From Cordia subcordata (lineage: Eukaryota; Streptophyta; Magnoliopsida; Boraginales; Cordiaceae), in the NCBI GenBank assembly GCA_028554755.1, contig JAPTOF010000003.1:26700001-26764000 (forward strand): a stretch of 64,000 nucleotides of DNA. The letters are read 5' to 3'. Both the position numbers and the translations under genes were made by a program. Every line of letters starts with the position of its first letter. Positions within the stretch are counted from its first letter, which is position 1. The notes beneath the pieces were generated by a model. The model worked only from the letters and a program-made list of their open reading frames with translations. It did no database searches and had not been told where the DNA came from. Of this stretch, positions 47,201 through 59,196 are shown piece by piece.

Positions 47201-50200
47201 AAATAGTTTTGTATTTCGTACCCCCTTATGGTTTGTCATAAGTGTGTCGTACCCCCTTGTAGTTGCCATAAGTGCATTGTTAGCCCCTGGGCTTGAAGGG
47301 CAAATTAGTCTTTTTGCATTGGTCATCAAAACTAACAGAGTTTTAAAAATGGGCATGTGTGCTTCACTTTTGAGAAGTACAGAGGGGTAACTAGCTAATT
47401 TTTAAATCACAGGGGGTGAACACACACTTATCACAAACCACAAGGGGGTTCTGTGCAATTTACCCTAAAATGAAATATTTTCATACATTTTTTTTTCCTT
47501 TCCTTGTTCTTTTTCCCTGGACAACATCACATATATTGAGAATAAGTAAAAGTAACTTTGTTCCAATGTGGGTAAACTGATCTTCTCTAATGCTATTATA
47601 TCCATGTACTTACGATCAACATCATATTGGTAGGCAAATACTTTCTATGCAGTTAAACAAATATTTCTCTCTACTTTTTAATTTTGTGATCAACATCATC
47701 AACTTGCAACACTCTATTCCGATTTTCATTCATCATTTATTCTTTGTTATACTTCAATATGGAGAGTAAGAAGGGAAGGGGAATGGGAAAATATAATCCC
47801 TTTTCAAAGGATGAGGAGTTGTACCTTCTTTTTGTTATTTGGTTAGGTAACACCGGAGGTTTCGTGAATGGTAATACTTCTCCTATTTGGGTAGGGGAAA
47901 CAGAGTGGGAGGGAGGATGATTTGGAATAACCTTAAGACAATCATGCCCGGTTAAGAAAAAAATTAAGAGAATTATATGCCTGAAGTGTTTGGGAAATAC
48001 TAGATGAGGCCTGACTAGTCCTTCCACTTCAAAGCTTCTCTGTCTTTCCAACTCTTAAGAGGAGTAAAACTCCATTATTTGCATTTAAAATCTACCCCAT
48101 TTTATATCTCTTATGCCATCAAACAATTGGAATCAACTCATTCTCTTATTCTACTTGTGCCTCTACTCCATATTCCCTTTTCTCCACTCTAACCCATTAG
48201 CTTACTAGCAGATACCCACAATGAACTTGGATTATTAAATGACTAAATCTGTGTCATGATTTGATTTCATTTATAAGGTATACATTGGATGAGATGACAG
48301 CAGTGGTCTACAAAAATTGAATAATTCAATTTTCCTATTTTCAAAATTTGATTTGTAAAGCTTGGGTGAACTGTTATAAGTTGTTTTATCATGTCTCTGA
48401 AGTTAGAGAATGTAAATAAAACATGTACTCGCCCTCTCCAGAGTGACGAAGCAAGAAGAGGAAAGGCCACCAGAAGGCATGATATACAATTTAGCGAGAA
48501 CATTTATGGGGGAATGACAGTGACTGAGCTCTCCCAAGCTCAAGAGAAAGAACTACAGTTGGCTCAGCAAGACCTTTTGATGGAGCAGACTAAAGAAAAG
48601 AAGAACTCTCTGGAGTCTTTTGTCTATGAAACCCGTAATAAGGTACTACTGAATCCAAAATTTGTTCTCCACTTTGGAATTACTTGCTAAGAACCAAGTC
48701 TGAGGTGATTAGCTGATTGCGAATATGAGGTAACACTTCCATCTAGCAGCTGGATGGTCCTGGCTGTCCCATGAGGATGTGGGGCACATCCTCTCTTGGC
48801 GTAACCCATCGGCTTTGAAATGGAAGCATTTTCCAATGATGTGATGTGCATGGCAGTTTGCCATCAAATCTGAGAATATGCACTACCACTTACCGTCTTC
48901 ATTATCTTGGCAACAAATTTTAGCCTTATTCTTGCTCCAAGCATTTCTAGATGGTGTCTTTTAAACTTAAGGCATGCAATATGGATAATCTCGATCTCTT
49001 CAACTTTACTCTCACTGCCTCAAAAAAATTTTTTTTTTAAAAATATTTTCTGTGTTTCACATGTTTATTTTTTCTGCCGAGAAGGAAAGAGGACTCGAGG
49101 ACCCTATGGTTGTGGAGATTGAACTTTGCATTTTCATTCTCCAAATTTATATATGGTAGTTCTAGAGGTTTACAAAACAAGGAAAACTGTAATTTCTCTT
49201 TTCCATGTCAACTTGATCCTGTGTCCCTTAATTCCAATCTTTTAAACTTTACTAGAAACTTTCACATTTTAATATATCATGTTACAGTTTCCTGGAAAAT
49301 TGGTTTTGGGATACTAAATAGGCTATTATCTGTTGATTCAACATATACATTTTCCTACTAAGAAAGGGGGTGTAAAAGTTTAAAAATGTAATATTCAATC
49401 TTGCATTGTATGTGTTCTTTTGCTGTTTAGTTAGTTGCGTCTATACTAGACCACATTCTTTACTTCATATCATGATATGGGAATGACAAGAACGTGTGAA
49501 CAGCTTCTGAATACGTATCGGAGCTTTGCCTCTGATTCAGAGCGGGAGGGGATTTCCAGTAATCTGCAACAGGTAGAAGAGTGGCTTTACGAAGACGGAG
49601 ATGATGAGTCTGAAGATGTCTATTCTCAGAAACTAGAGGATCTTAAAAAGGTGCTTACTGGTTGTTATTTGTCATATTTGTACTTGTTTCTCATACCTTG
49701 CCTGTCATCATCTTCTTTGTACTCATTATTCTCTCATTGATATAATTATTTCTCCTGGTTTCTGTTAGATGGTCAACCCTGTTGAACAGCGCTATAAAGA
49801 TGAAGAGGCCCGAGCACAAGCAACAAGGAATCTGTTGAATTGCATTGTGGAGCATCGGATGGCTGTAGGGTCACTTCCACCCAGTGAGAGAGATGCTGTA
49901 CGATCTTTGCGCAATAATGCAATTGGGATCTCTATATCACATTGTGATTTACTGTCAATTTTTGATTGCTATCACTTTGACTTCTTTGCAGGTTATCAAC
50001 GAATGCAATAAAGCAGAGCAATGGTTGCGAGAGAAAACCCAGCTGCAAGATTCATTGCCCAAACATGTTGATCCTGTGCTTTTATCCAGTGAAATTAAGA
50101 GGAAAGCAGAAGCTCTTGATGCGTATGTCTGCAAACTTAATTCACTATATTTTTATTAACTTTTATTTTTTGTACACAAAGTTGAAATTAAGATATCAAC

Positions 50201-51022
50201 AGCAATACTTGATATTCATTGTTTGTTGCCTTCTGCACTTATGGCCTTGAGCATAAAATCGCAAACAAATTCTTTCCTTTCTACTTTTTTTGGGAGCATA
50301 TGGTAGAATTCCATAGTTAGCACATGAGGTTGACAATCACATAGGTTATAGCACTTCAATATGTATACCTACCTGGGATTATGCAGTTCCTGCTTTTAAA
50401 GGAATAACATCTACAGTTCTTTGATAACACAGAGCAATTGCCATCTGCTTCTTTTTTTTTTTTCCTCCTTATTTATTTTTTTAAAAAAAGAGGGAAGAGA
50501 AAGCAGACGGCATATCTTCTTCCATAAACGCAGGGACTATATAACCCCAGGGACATGCATAATAAGTGCTATAACCTATGTGATTTTTGAATGACTTGTA
50601 TATAAACTGTTCATTTCTGTTTAACAAATATTTTTGTATATAAACTGGTTTCAACACCAACTTTATGAATATAACTTTGAACTTAACACATGCAGCTATT
50701 TTGTTGTATAATCTTTCTTTGCATTGTGAGCCACTTATCTCAGGTATGCGGTATCATGCTATTGATGGACAAGAATTGAGCTATTGTATTAATGTATTTT
50801 GTTTGCCTAAAAACAAGACGAAAGAAGGAAAGTTAAATGTAGCTCACAAGTAGATTCCATACTTTTTGCAATGCTATTTGGCTTTTGCCTTAAGATTCTT
50901 ATAATCATTTATAATTCAGGATGTGCAGGCATATAATGAGAGTCAAGTCTTCGTCCCCAAGACCAAAGAATGCTGTGGACCGAGACACAAGAAGTAACAA
51001 GGATGACATGCAGGTTGATTGA
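41215..51022 (+). CDS. HSP70-16: Heat shock 70 kDa protein 16 (Hsp110/SSE-like HSP70)
   Basis: Divergent HSP70 of the Hsp110 branch, expected to act as nucleotide exchange factor and holdase. Nine exons, all phase-consistent: 41215-42384, 44770-44982, 45994-46089, 46188-46331, 48442-48642, 49504-49650, 49769-49897, 49992-50122, 50929-51022; product 774 aa. The first 390 codons form the ATPase domain: MSVLGFDIGNENCVIAVAKQ (Hsp110-style instead of GIDLGTT), QVKRLIGRKF, VIGVPSYFTDLQRRAYLHAA, DVGHCDTQVAVVSF, LVGSGSRIPAI and NASECVARGCGLQCAMLSP. Then come the beta-sandwich domain (FPFSIGFALDHGPI, KVRVQLNLPGIVTVESAS) and helical lid (EEWLYEDGDDESEDVYSQKL). The last exon is taken from GTGCAG|GCATAT because this frame ends NKDDMQVD, like Arabidopsis HSP70-16; the AG at 50919 gives a different, unrelated tail. 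Introns carry a MITE, a SINE and a MULE. Confidence 0.95.
42581..42791. mobile_element. MITE in HSP70-16 intron 1
   Basis: Inverted ends GAGACTGTTTGCTG and, from the right, GAGAACCTGTTTGCTAAAGC. The interior is rich in AGCTTTTAG/TTTAGCTTA motifs as in PIF/Harbinger-derived MITEs. The TTA target site is present only on the left. Confidence 0.5.
43790..43849. repeat. 31-bp tandem duplication
   Basis: The unit ATGTCACATATTTTAAAATT plus TAGGGCCAGCT (43790-43820) is repeated at once (43821-43849, last bases diverged). It lies in HSP70-16 intron 1. Confidence 0.9.
44370..44480 (-). mobile_element. tRNA-derived SINE in HSP70-16 intron 1
   Basis: On the minus strand box A-like ATGGTCAAGTGGTTGGATGG (complement of 44451-44470) precedes box B-like GGGTTCGACTCCC (complement of about 44414-44427), the best-preserved box B in the window. 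The spacing of about 30 bp fits a tRNA-like head. A poor acceptor stem and no CCA-ready cloverleaf argue against a functional tRNA. Confidence 0.6.
46625..47465. mobile_element. MULE non-autonomous element with perfect 9-bp TSD
   Basis: TAAAATGAA flanks the element on both sides (46616-46624 and 47466-47474). TIRs of about 107 bp (46625-46731 and 47355-47465) match closely: GTAAATTGCACAGAACC, then TTGTGGTTTG and TGTGATTTAAAAATTAGC. Partial copies of the TIR motif recur inside near 47215-47290, suggesting internal tandem TIR duplication. The centre has AT-rich palindromes of ATTAATTA. No transposase. It lies in HSP70-16 intron 4. Confidence 0.92.
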
Positions 51023-52175
51023 TTTGCCTTTAACAAAGTTTTCTTATACAAAAGAGCTTAAGCCTGACAAACACAGACTGCACGCAAGTGTTAGTAATGT
51101 GGACATTTCATGCCTAAAGGTCTCGGTGAGCAGTATTGTTTTGCATGTCAAATCGGTAAGATCTCTGCATTTCCCGGAAAAGTAACCACCCATTCACTTT
51201 TAAACTGCAATTTCAACAGTGAAAATGTGACATTATACTGCAGATGTAGGTCTGGTTCTGGCATAGGTTTATAACTCTCAATTCTTATTTAGTCTAACAT
51301 ATGTTGTACCAAATAGAAGGCAAATGGATTCATATCAGTTATAGCTTTGTCCCAATTCAAGCGGAAATCCATTTATGAATGGAATGGATATATAGGTATG
51401 TTTTAAAGGATTAGGAGGTTTTGGTATGTAAAAGTGCATTTCCTGAATGGTTATGGTTGGCGATAAGCAATGTTGTCATAATTCACGGAAGATATGTTCG
51501 TCTATTTTATTTTGTATTGTTCTTATTTTCCCAATCTATGCTCGTTCGAAAGCTGGTGGGGAAGATCCTCCTCCTAGCTTGATAAATTCTGCATGTATGG
51601 AACTGAAATTGGCAGGTTTTTTTTTTTTTTTTTGTGGCTTTGAGGTTCGGATCATCTGGAGATTATGTGTCTTTTACTGGAACTATCAGTATGAGAAAAA
51701 CTAGTGGTCACTACCAAGCCCAAAATGTTTATTGTACCTTGTTTAACTAGAGCATGCGTCCACTGCTCGACTATAAAGGAATAACAATGGTTGCAATTTC
51801 TAGTAGCTCATTGTAGGGGGTTTTTGACACATTGGTATACTTGTTGTCGCGTGATTTGGAGGTCATGATTCTGATCATGAAAATAATCTCGCAAAAGATA
51901 CGGCAAGACTATATATAACAGATCTTAACGTAGGTTAAATTTTGCTGGAATAATTTTGTCCATTGTATTGCCCGTTGTTCTAGTTACTTCTGCTTATAGA
52001 TTCTGTAAACAAAACAAAAACAATTGTTCCTCGTGTAGATGAAATTGTTTCATTGAAACCCTTTATGTTGGCTAAAGCATTGATACAGTTGAAGTAGATC
52101 AATGTTTTCTGCTCTTAGTTTGTTTTGAAATTGGCAAAGTAATGGTAACCAACTACTTAAACCAACTTCTCACGC
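51023..52175. other. Convergent 3' flanks of HSP70-16 and the MATE gene
   Basis: The two genes end tail to tail 1.15 kb apart. No gene or clear repeat is recognised except a T-run at 51617-51634. Poly(A) signals could not be decided. Confidence 0.5.
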
Positions 52176-53907
52176 TCACTTGTTCTCGAGTGGCTGTTTT
52201 TTGCCATCCCATTTGTCCAAACGCTTTTTGGCCTTCTCCACCTGAAATGCATTTTAGCCCCAAATAAGTTCTTGAAAATTACTTCCATTGTGTCAACCGA
52301 TCAATTTGCACTCAATAAATGACCACGTGATACTCGGAATGGATAAGCTACATATGGTGTCAAACTAAAGTTGCTTATTCAAATAATTCTCTTAACGTAA
52401 AAACATTATGAGAAGATTTAAATTTACGAGAAAGCAACTACACCAAAATCATACCATAGGATTTATAAATTTACCTCTTCATTCCAGTCTGTCCGAAATG
52501 TTACCCAGAGCAAGATAACGGTCTGCGCCATAGTCCCTCCAATCATCCCTGACCATATGCCCTACAAGGACACGAAACAGTCTAGCTTTATTCAAATCGT
52601 AAATGCTTTGTTTTTTTTTTTTCCTTCCCTTCTCCTTTTCTTTATTAATTATCACAAAATAATAATAAAATATACAAGAAACATCAAGGATGATGTATAG
52701 TAGTCATAGTAGTAATAGTAACAATAATGATAATTGGGTGTGTATTGAAGTACCTTAGCACCAAGGCTAAACTTAAAGCCAAGAAGATAACCCAATGGGA
52801 TTCCTACCACGTAATAACAACCCACGTTTACGTAGGCAACAAATGCTTGCCATCCACAGCCCACAGCCACACCTACACATTTTTAGAATCGATATATAGA
52901 TATGCCATATAATTAAACTTAGATATTATATTGAACCTCCAATTGATATACATTGATTTGAACAAATAAAATGTAATTAAGCGTCAGATGGATTTGGTCT
53001 TTCCTCAGTTCTTTTTGTTTTTGATACAAAAACAAGGAGTTGAAAGCGTGGCCATCCAACAATTCTTGTCCAACAATTCTTGTTTTCTAGTACAAAAAAA
53101 TAAAGCAGTAAACGGGAAAATCGCATCCGTCTTTGAGGTCCACAAACATCCACTGAAACTTTTGGCTGGTGAATAGTGACCTAGAATATCCCTTTCTCTT
53201 GACGTTTCGGAATTCTTCGCACACTTCCTTTAATTTTTTTTTTATTTTTGGGCAGCATTGAGCTTCGGTGATATTTATCATGCGCTTCTAGCCCATTCTC
53301 TTGATTCATAATAATGAGAATTTGACTCAATAAAAAATTGAACAAATAGTTGTAGGATGATTATTTTTATTACTCTTTCAAAAGATGATCCAAGTTGATA
53401 TAATTGACCTTACGCACGTAACAACATATGTACGATTTAATTAATTTGGTTAGGTATGATTTACAAATTCAGTAGATTTAAATTCTACATTAATTACTTA
53501 TAATTCATTAATGTATACTTGCATGTGCTTGTAATATTCAGTTTACGTCAAGAGCATGGTACAAGACATGCAGAAAACACCAATGCTTGATGCTTCTTGA
53601 TGAGATCAGAATGGCAATTTTTTTCCTTCTTTTCTTTTGCGATTCTTATCATTGCATATGTTAGGGTAACTTTTAAGTCCAGTCATCACCCAAACCACAC
53701 CCAGGGAGGAAAAATGCAAGAAAAATGCCTGGGCCCCTTTCATTTTCATGGGTGGGCTCCGGTTTTTAAATTTTTCCCGTACATCAACACTGATGCAATC
53801 ACGAATCGGCAATGGCCACGAATTGTCAAATGTATGCCGCATATATGATAAGTGAAAAAAAAAAAAAAAAGCGATTACGTTTCTATCATCTACCAATTTT
53901 TGAAATA

Positions 53908-53939
<32 letters not shown>

Positions 53940-56900
53940 ATACATATATATAAGACAGAAGCTTAATTACGTACCTGACAAGACTGGTTGGATACCGTTC
54001 AGAATGAGGGTGACGGCTAAGAAGGGACAAAGCTCAGAGACAGCTCGTGCGACCGTTTCCCCACTGGTGAATGCATAGCTGATGACGTGTCGCAGAGATA
54101 GCACAATCATTGCTTCTACCACCGCTATGATGAAGGAGACCAAGTTCACCATGAACACACAGAACGCTGCTGACTTTGGGTGTCCTGCTCCTAGCTCATT
54201 CCCAACCCTCACACTGTATAAACAATATAATATTTATCCATCGATTGATTTTCGTCGTCAAAATATAATAAAACTAGAGGATACTTCGCATAATGTACGA
54301 GAGAATTGCTTGTTTTTAATATTTTTATTTATTATTTTATAATTATTTTACATTTTATGTGAAATGAAATGCAAATATATCTTCTAAAATCTAATTTTTA
54401 ATAAAAATTTGCAATAATAATAATGTTTTTATAAGAGATTTCTAGTAATTAAACAGAATGTTTAAACTGTTCATGAGATATCTTTAGTAAATAAATAAAA
54501 TATTTAAGTTGAGAAAGTAGAATAAAAAATGATCCAATATGAAAAAAGAGAATAACAAATTTTTGCATGTTATTTGTAGATAAAAAAATAGTATTATTAA
54601 TCGGTGATTAAATAAATTTAAATTAGATAATAGTTATATATATATATATATATACATACATACATATATACATATATGTGCGTGTGTGTATGGACAGACT
54701 AAATGCTTCGTTGGATTAAAGAGGGGGGTTTACGATGATGATTACATATGACATATACTAAAAGACAAACTTTTTTTTATATAATATATATAGATATTTT
54801 TTGAGATCAGTGAGATTGTAATCCCTTGGATACATAATTTTACGCGTCGCAAGGGAGGTGTTGCTAGTTATATATAGCCAGTAGAATATGTGAAGTGATG
54901 ACACATAATAAATTGTTAACTACGTAAGTATATATGGAGTTTAATTTTGACAGAGTAATTAACAGCATACGAGAAACTGACCTAGCAGCTGCATTAAATC
55001 CAACAGCAACCATGAATAATAGGCCATTTACTGCCATGCTGCAAGGAAGTAATAACATCGTTCAGCAATTCATCACCGGAAAAATTTATATATATTTCTC
55101 ATGACGACAAAAAGCTGAGATGAATGTTACTGATTTAGAAATTTTATAAACTATTTAATGTCCACTAACAAGGTATTCTCAATCTATGCATCCCATGATT
55201 ATGTATGTTTGATGATAAAATTCATTTTTTATACTTATATATCTATCAAATTAGACAACATTATGGGCCCGTTTGGATTATTTTTTTTTCCAGGAAAAAA
55301 ACACTTTTTTCTGAAAAAAGTTATATTAAATTTGTAATAATTATTTGATTTGACTTAAAAAAACTAAAATCCTGAAAAAAAAAAACTCAAATACAACTTT
55401 TTTTAGAAGTTAAAATTTTCAGTTTCTAAAAAAAAGTTACTTTTCAAAAGCTATTAAAAAAATATTTTTGAAAAAAGTCAACCCAAATGGGTCCTAAGAA
55501 GAAATAGAAGAATTTGGATCAAATGATATGCATCCGATAAAATCAGATAATGAACACTCCCCCCTCTTTTTCTTTCTTTCTTTCTTCCTTCGTTTTTTCA
55601 TTTTTTTTGTTGGTGAAAGTGGTTTAATTTATCCTTCCTTCGTGTAGTATTATTCTATTCAATAATGCTGACAAATAATAACCAACCACTACCTATGAAT
55701 AAGGTTCTAGCTTCTTGGATGTCACTCTTACAAAGTTTAACGTCAGATGTCTACTACCACATATAGAGAATAGCTTCCCAAGAATCAAATTGCATCTGCT
55801 TTTCATAGTCCGCCAAAGTTTATTATTTGGTGAAACTTCTCAAAATACACATAAGGGCATGGGGTAGGATAAATAACTTTTAACAAAAATGAGTGTCATT
55901 AATAGATTTATATAGTTTACATAATATAGTGAAGATAAAACTTAACTCAAATTACTCCGCATCGCTTTTTTTCTTTTTTTTCCTTAAACCCTCCATCCCA
56001 ACCTAATTCTCGTTCTTTATGAGATTCTAACTCAGTACTTTATTATTTAGAAAAGTAGTTTTAATTACTTGACCTATTTTTTGAATTCCTGACTTTGAGA
56101 GAGAGAGAGAGAGAGATTTTTACCAGACAGAGAGTGAATCCAAGGCAAGCTCAGGGTTCTCCAGCAACCCAGTAATCAATACCAAAGCCTGAAAATACCA
56201 AGTCTCCAAGCACAGCATCACAGCTGAAGCAGCCGATAGCCTCACAAACCCCCACAAATCAGCTAAAGCCTCCCATCTGAACCCGGTCCATGTGGCCTTA
56301 CACTTGTCACTCATCAATATGTACAAAAACTGAGCCGCCACGATGATCCACCAAGACAAACTCAGCACCAGCGATGCCCCAATCAATCCTAGCCCTACTT
56401 TGTAAACCAAGATCCAGCTTAAAAGCAGATGCACCCCAAGCGTACCCAATGAAATGTACGCACTTGGGGCTACAATGCTTTGAGCTTGTAGAAATTTCTG
56501 AATTGGGAAGTTAATTGCGTAGGCGAAAATCTGAGGGATAAGACCGTACACAAACAATGATGCGGCTGATGCAATCGCTTTGGATTCACCAAGCAGAAGT
56601 AAGATTTGCTTTGAGAAAAGATAGATTATGGTGACTGGCAGGGCGGTTAAAGTGAGCACAATGGTTGATCTTTGGAGATAGACGCCTAGCATTTCGAATC
56701 TATGTGCTCCATAGGCTTGGCCGCATAGAGTTTCCACGGCGCTACCCATTCCCAGCTGAGATATACATTCCAAAAACGGAAAACATTTGATCATATTCAC
56801 AAAAGATTTGAATAGTTCTTAAAAATGATTATGTTCGACTTGGCACATGATCAATCTGACTTCGAAGGCAACACTAACACTATGTGGCCAGTGGGATAAG

Positions 56901-57831
56901 ATCACTTCGTTTGATTCTATTCAAACAGACCGTCTCTAAAATTATTGATTTATTATGCTCCTTTTAGGTATTAGCTTTTCATATGTCTTGTGCACGTGTA
57001 AGCATGTACATATACATACATACAGATATATACAAATCACTGCATAGTTTTAGTTGGCCAAGTATAATATGAATTTTGCATGAACGTAACGTGCAAATGA
57101 ATGAATAAACACACATACACACAGACAAATGTGTGTGTGTGTGGATATGGTAGATGTTAATATAACAACTAAGTGTACTGATATCTTTTTTACAAATTTA
57201 AGTTTTTGGATTCGGTCGTAATTCTATCATGATATATGTTAGAAACCAAACGGTTTGAAGGTAAAAAATTATTGCCACCCATTTAAAAGTATTAAAATTA
57301 TTTATGTACAAAGCTTGAAAATAAACCCCTTCTGCACTAAACGGGGTGTATTAACATTAACACAATAAATAAGTACGCCAATATTCTCTCAATTAGCTTA
57401 AACTTTCAGACAATGTGGCAATTTTATCATAGATATCGTACATAAATACATACACACACGCAGAGATAAATACAAAAGTTGAGTCGTACCATTAGGCCGT
57501 AGGCAAATAACTGGATGCCCGAGTTGCCGAGAGAGGCAGCAGCAAGCTCAAGATTGCCGAGCTGGCCTGCAAAGCTTCGAGTAGATATAGACATGAGGTT
57601 GTTAATCATGTAAACCATGACTGCTGGTCCGGCGAGCCGAAACAAGAGCTTGAGTTCGATCCAGGAGGCTAACCCAAGCCGCTTCAAGTATGGCAGTTCT
57701 GTGTCTGATAGCACCTTCTCCAGCTCAGAGCTCGCTTCATAGGCCGTGAAATGAGAATCCGGCGACGACGCTGCTGGTGTTTGCTCCCCGGAATTCAAGA
57801 TGGGCTGGTGGAGTTCGTCAACAGACTCCAT
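52176..57831 (-). CDS. DTX40: MATE efflux transporter, DETOXIFICATION 40-like
   Basis: Multidrug and toxic compound extrusion transporter, an H+-coupled antiporter family on plasma membrane or tonoplast; substrate unknown. Seven exons in transcript order: 57831-57490, 56755-56124, 55038-54982, 54213-53975, 52872-52754, 52561-52475, 52241-52176. They join in phase to 513 aa, normal for the family. Residues 1 to about 50 are a soluble N-terminus ([19 protein letters not shown]). MATE hallmarks follow: [133 protein letters not shown], and near the end [14 protein letters not shown] and [14 protein letters not shown]. Exact DTX orthologue is inferred. A damaged tandem copy lies 2.6 kb upstream. 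Confidence 0.94.
55265..55494. mobile_element. MITE in MATE gene intron 2
   Basis: Ends GGGCCCGTTTGGATTA and, from the right, GGACCCATTTGGGTTG form an imperfect inverted repeat around 230 bp of A/T runs. The type resembles hAT or PIF MITEs; no clear target duplication. Confidence 0.5.
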
Positions 57832-58023
57832 GATTCCTCAGAGCCGAAACTGTTTATGGGAATCAAATTAGTTGGAGATGATAGAGTTGCATATATATAT
57901 ATATATATATATAGATATATAGGTAGCTAGAGGGTTTTTTTGTCTTTGAGAAGCAAGTTGATGAATGAGTGAAACAGGTGAATATGATGCTCCGTAGATG
58001 GAATCTTTTGCTGCAGAGATTAA

Positions 58024-58142
58024 GAGGGTGTTTAACTTTATTTATTTAGTGTTTATAAGAATTTAAATAATAAAAAAATATGTAAAAAAATATTTTTTTT
58101 AATATTTATAAATACTTAAAATAAGTAAAGCCAAGCACCCTC
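58024..58142. mobile_element. Tourist-like MITE (PIF/Harbinger), 119 bp
   Basis: Perfect TAA target duplication (58021-58023 and 58143-58145). TIRs GAGGGTGTTTAACTTTA and, from the right, GAGGGTGCTTGGCTTTACTT. Same family and size as 28042-28159. It lies about 190 bp upstream of the intact MATE start codon. Confidence 0.85.
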
Positions 58143-58689
58143 TAAATTGAAGAGCCTTACCATCAGGCCACCCGGAATCCTCCTAATTCTGATAAAAAGT
58201 TCCATGTGTTTTATACCCTTATTATTTCAGATAGGCAGTACAAAGCATTACGTGGATATCGGTAGTGGACTATGAGAAAAGTTTTTGCTGTTCAAATGGC
58301 CACACTTCTTTAAATAAGACAGCTTTAGGAAAATGATGTATTCACTATTCATTCTATAGCATTAGCTAAAAAAATTAAAAAAAAAGAGAAAGAAAATCTA
58401 TAGCATAGCATGGTGGCTCATTTGATCGACATCATCATCTACTCAAATGAATAAAGCACGAAACCCTTTACCCCGTCATGCTGTCTAACAACTTGGTTGG
58501 CTGTACTTATTTTAGTGAAATAACTCAATGAGATTAATTGAAAAAGAAAAAACTAGATTTGAAACGCTATCAACTGGATATGTCAAAATATGAATTAAAC
58601 ATTAATAAGTATCAAAAACTCATACATCATCTGATAAATATTAAAGAAGAAAAAGCTTTTAGATAACCACAAAATTAAAGGTTATTGAG

Positions 58690-58809
58690 GATTAGGGATA
58701 ATTCAAGTAGTTGATATTACCTCTTCCAAGAGTGAAGTCTTGACTTCAAACCTTGTGACGATGGAGGTTGGGTTGGGAGTAGAAATTTGTAGCAAGTTAA
58801 AAAAAAAAT
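58690..58809 (+). mobile_element. tRNA-derived SINE
   Basis: Box A-like GGATAATTCAAGTAGTTGA (58697), box B-like TGACTTCAAACCTTG (58741), then GGAGGTTGGGTTGGGAG and an A-rich tail (58798-58809). It shares its body motif with the SINE at 28455. Confidence 0.55.
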
Positions 58810-59196
58810 ATAAATGATTATCCTTAATTATGAGAGGTAAACCAAACGTAGAACTGGCGTATTTATTATCCCCCAAGATCATATCAAGTATACATTAGCA
58901 TATGTTAAACGGGTTAATTCTTTTAGACTAATTAATATAAAACTTATGTAATAATTTGTAATACTTGTAAATATACTAATCGTTTTGAGTTTAGATTCCA
59001 AATTTAGGGCATGATCGATCATATTATTAGAGTTTGAAGCGTGACACAATTGACGTCCGATCCACCATCAATGCACTTCTTCGAAAGATCATTGGTATCT
59101 TGAAAAGTTGAAAAGAAACAAATGGATAAAAGTGAATTTAATCTGTAAAGCCTATTATGATGCTGGTTGAAGTTTCATGTACATCTACTTCCAGAT

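Noticed and set aside
47735..48200. Open frame and GGAAGGGGAATGGG-type segment as a gene in HSP70-16 intron 4
   Set aside because: The sequence looks like a MITE with roughly inverted purine/pyrimidine ends; the 104-aa frame has no domain.
50920..50998. Alternative last exon of HSP70-16 from the AG at 50919
   Set aside because: Produces a tail ending RHKK unlike the family; the AG at 50927-50928 gives the conserved DDMQVD ending.
55975..56090. A further SINE on the minus strand in MATE intron 2
   Set aside because: Box A and B resemblance is weak (GAGTTAGAATCTC; TAGGTCAAGTAATT) and the ends cannot be placed, so it was left out of the feature list.
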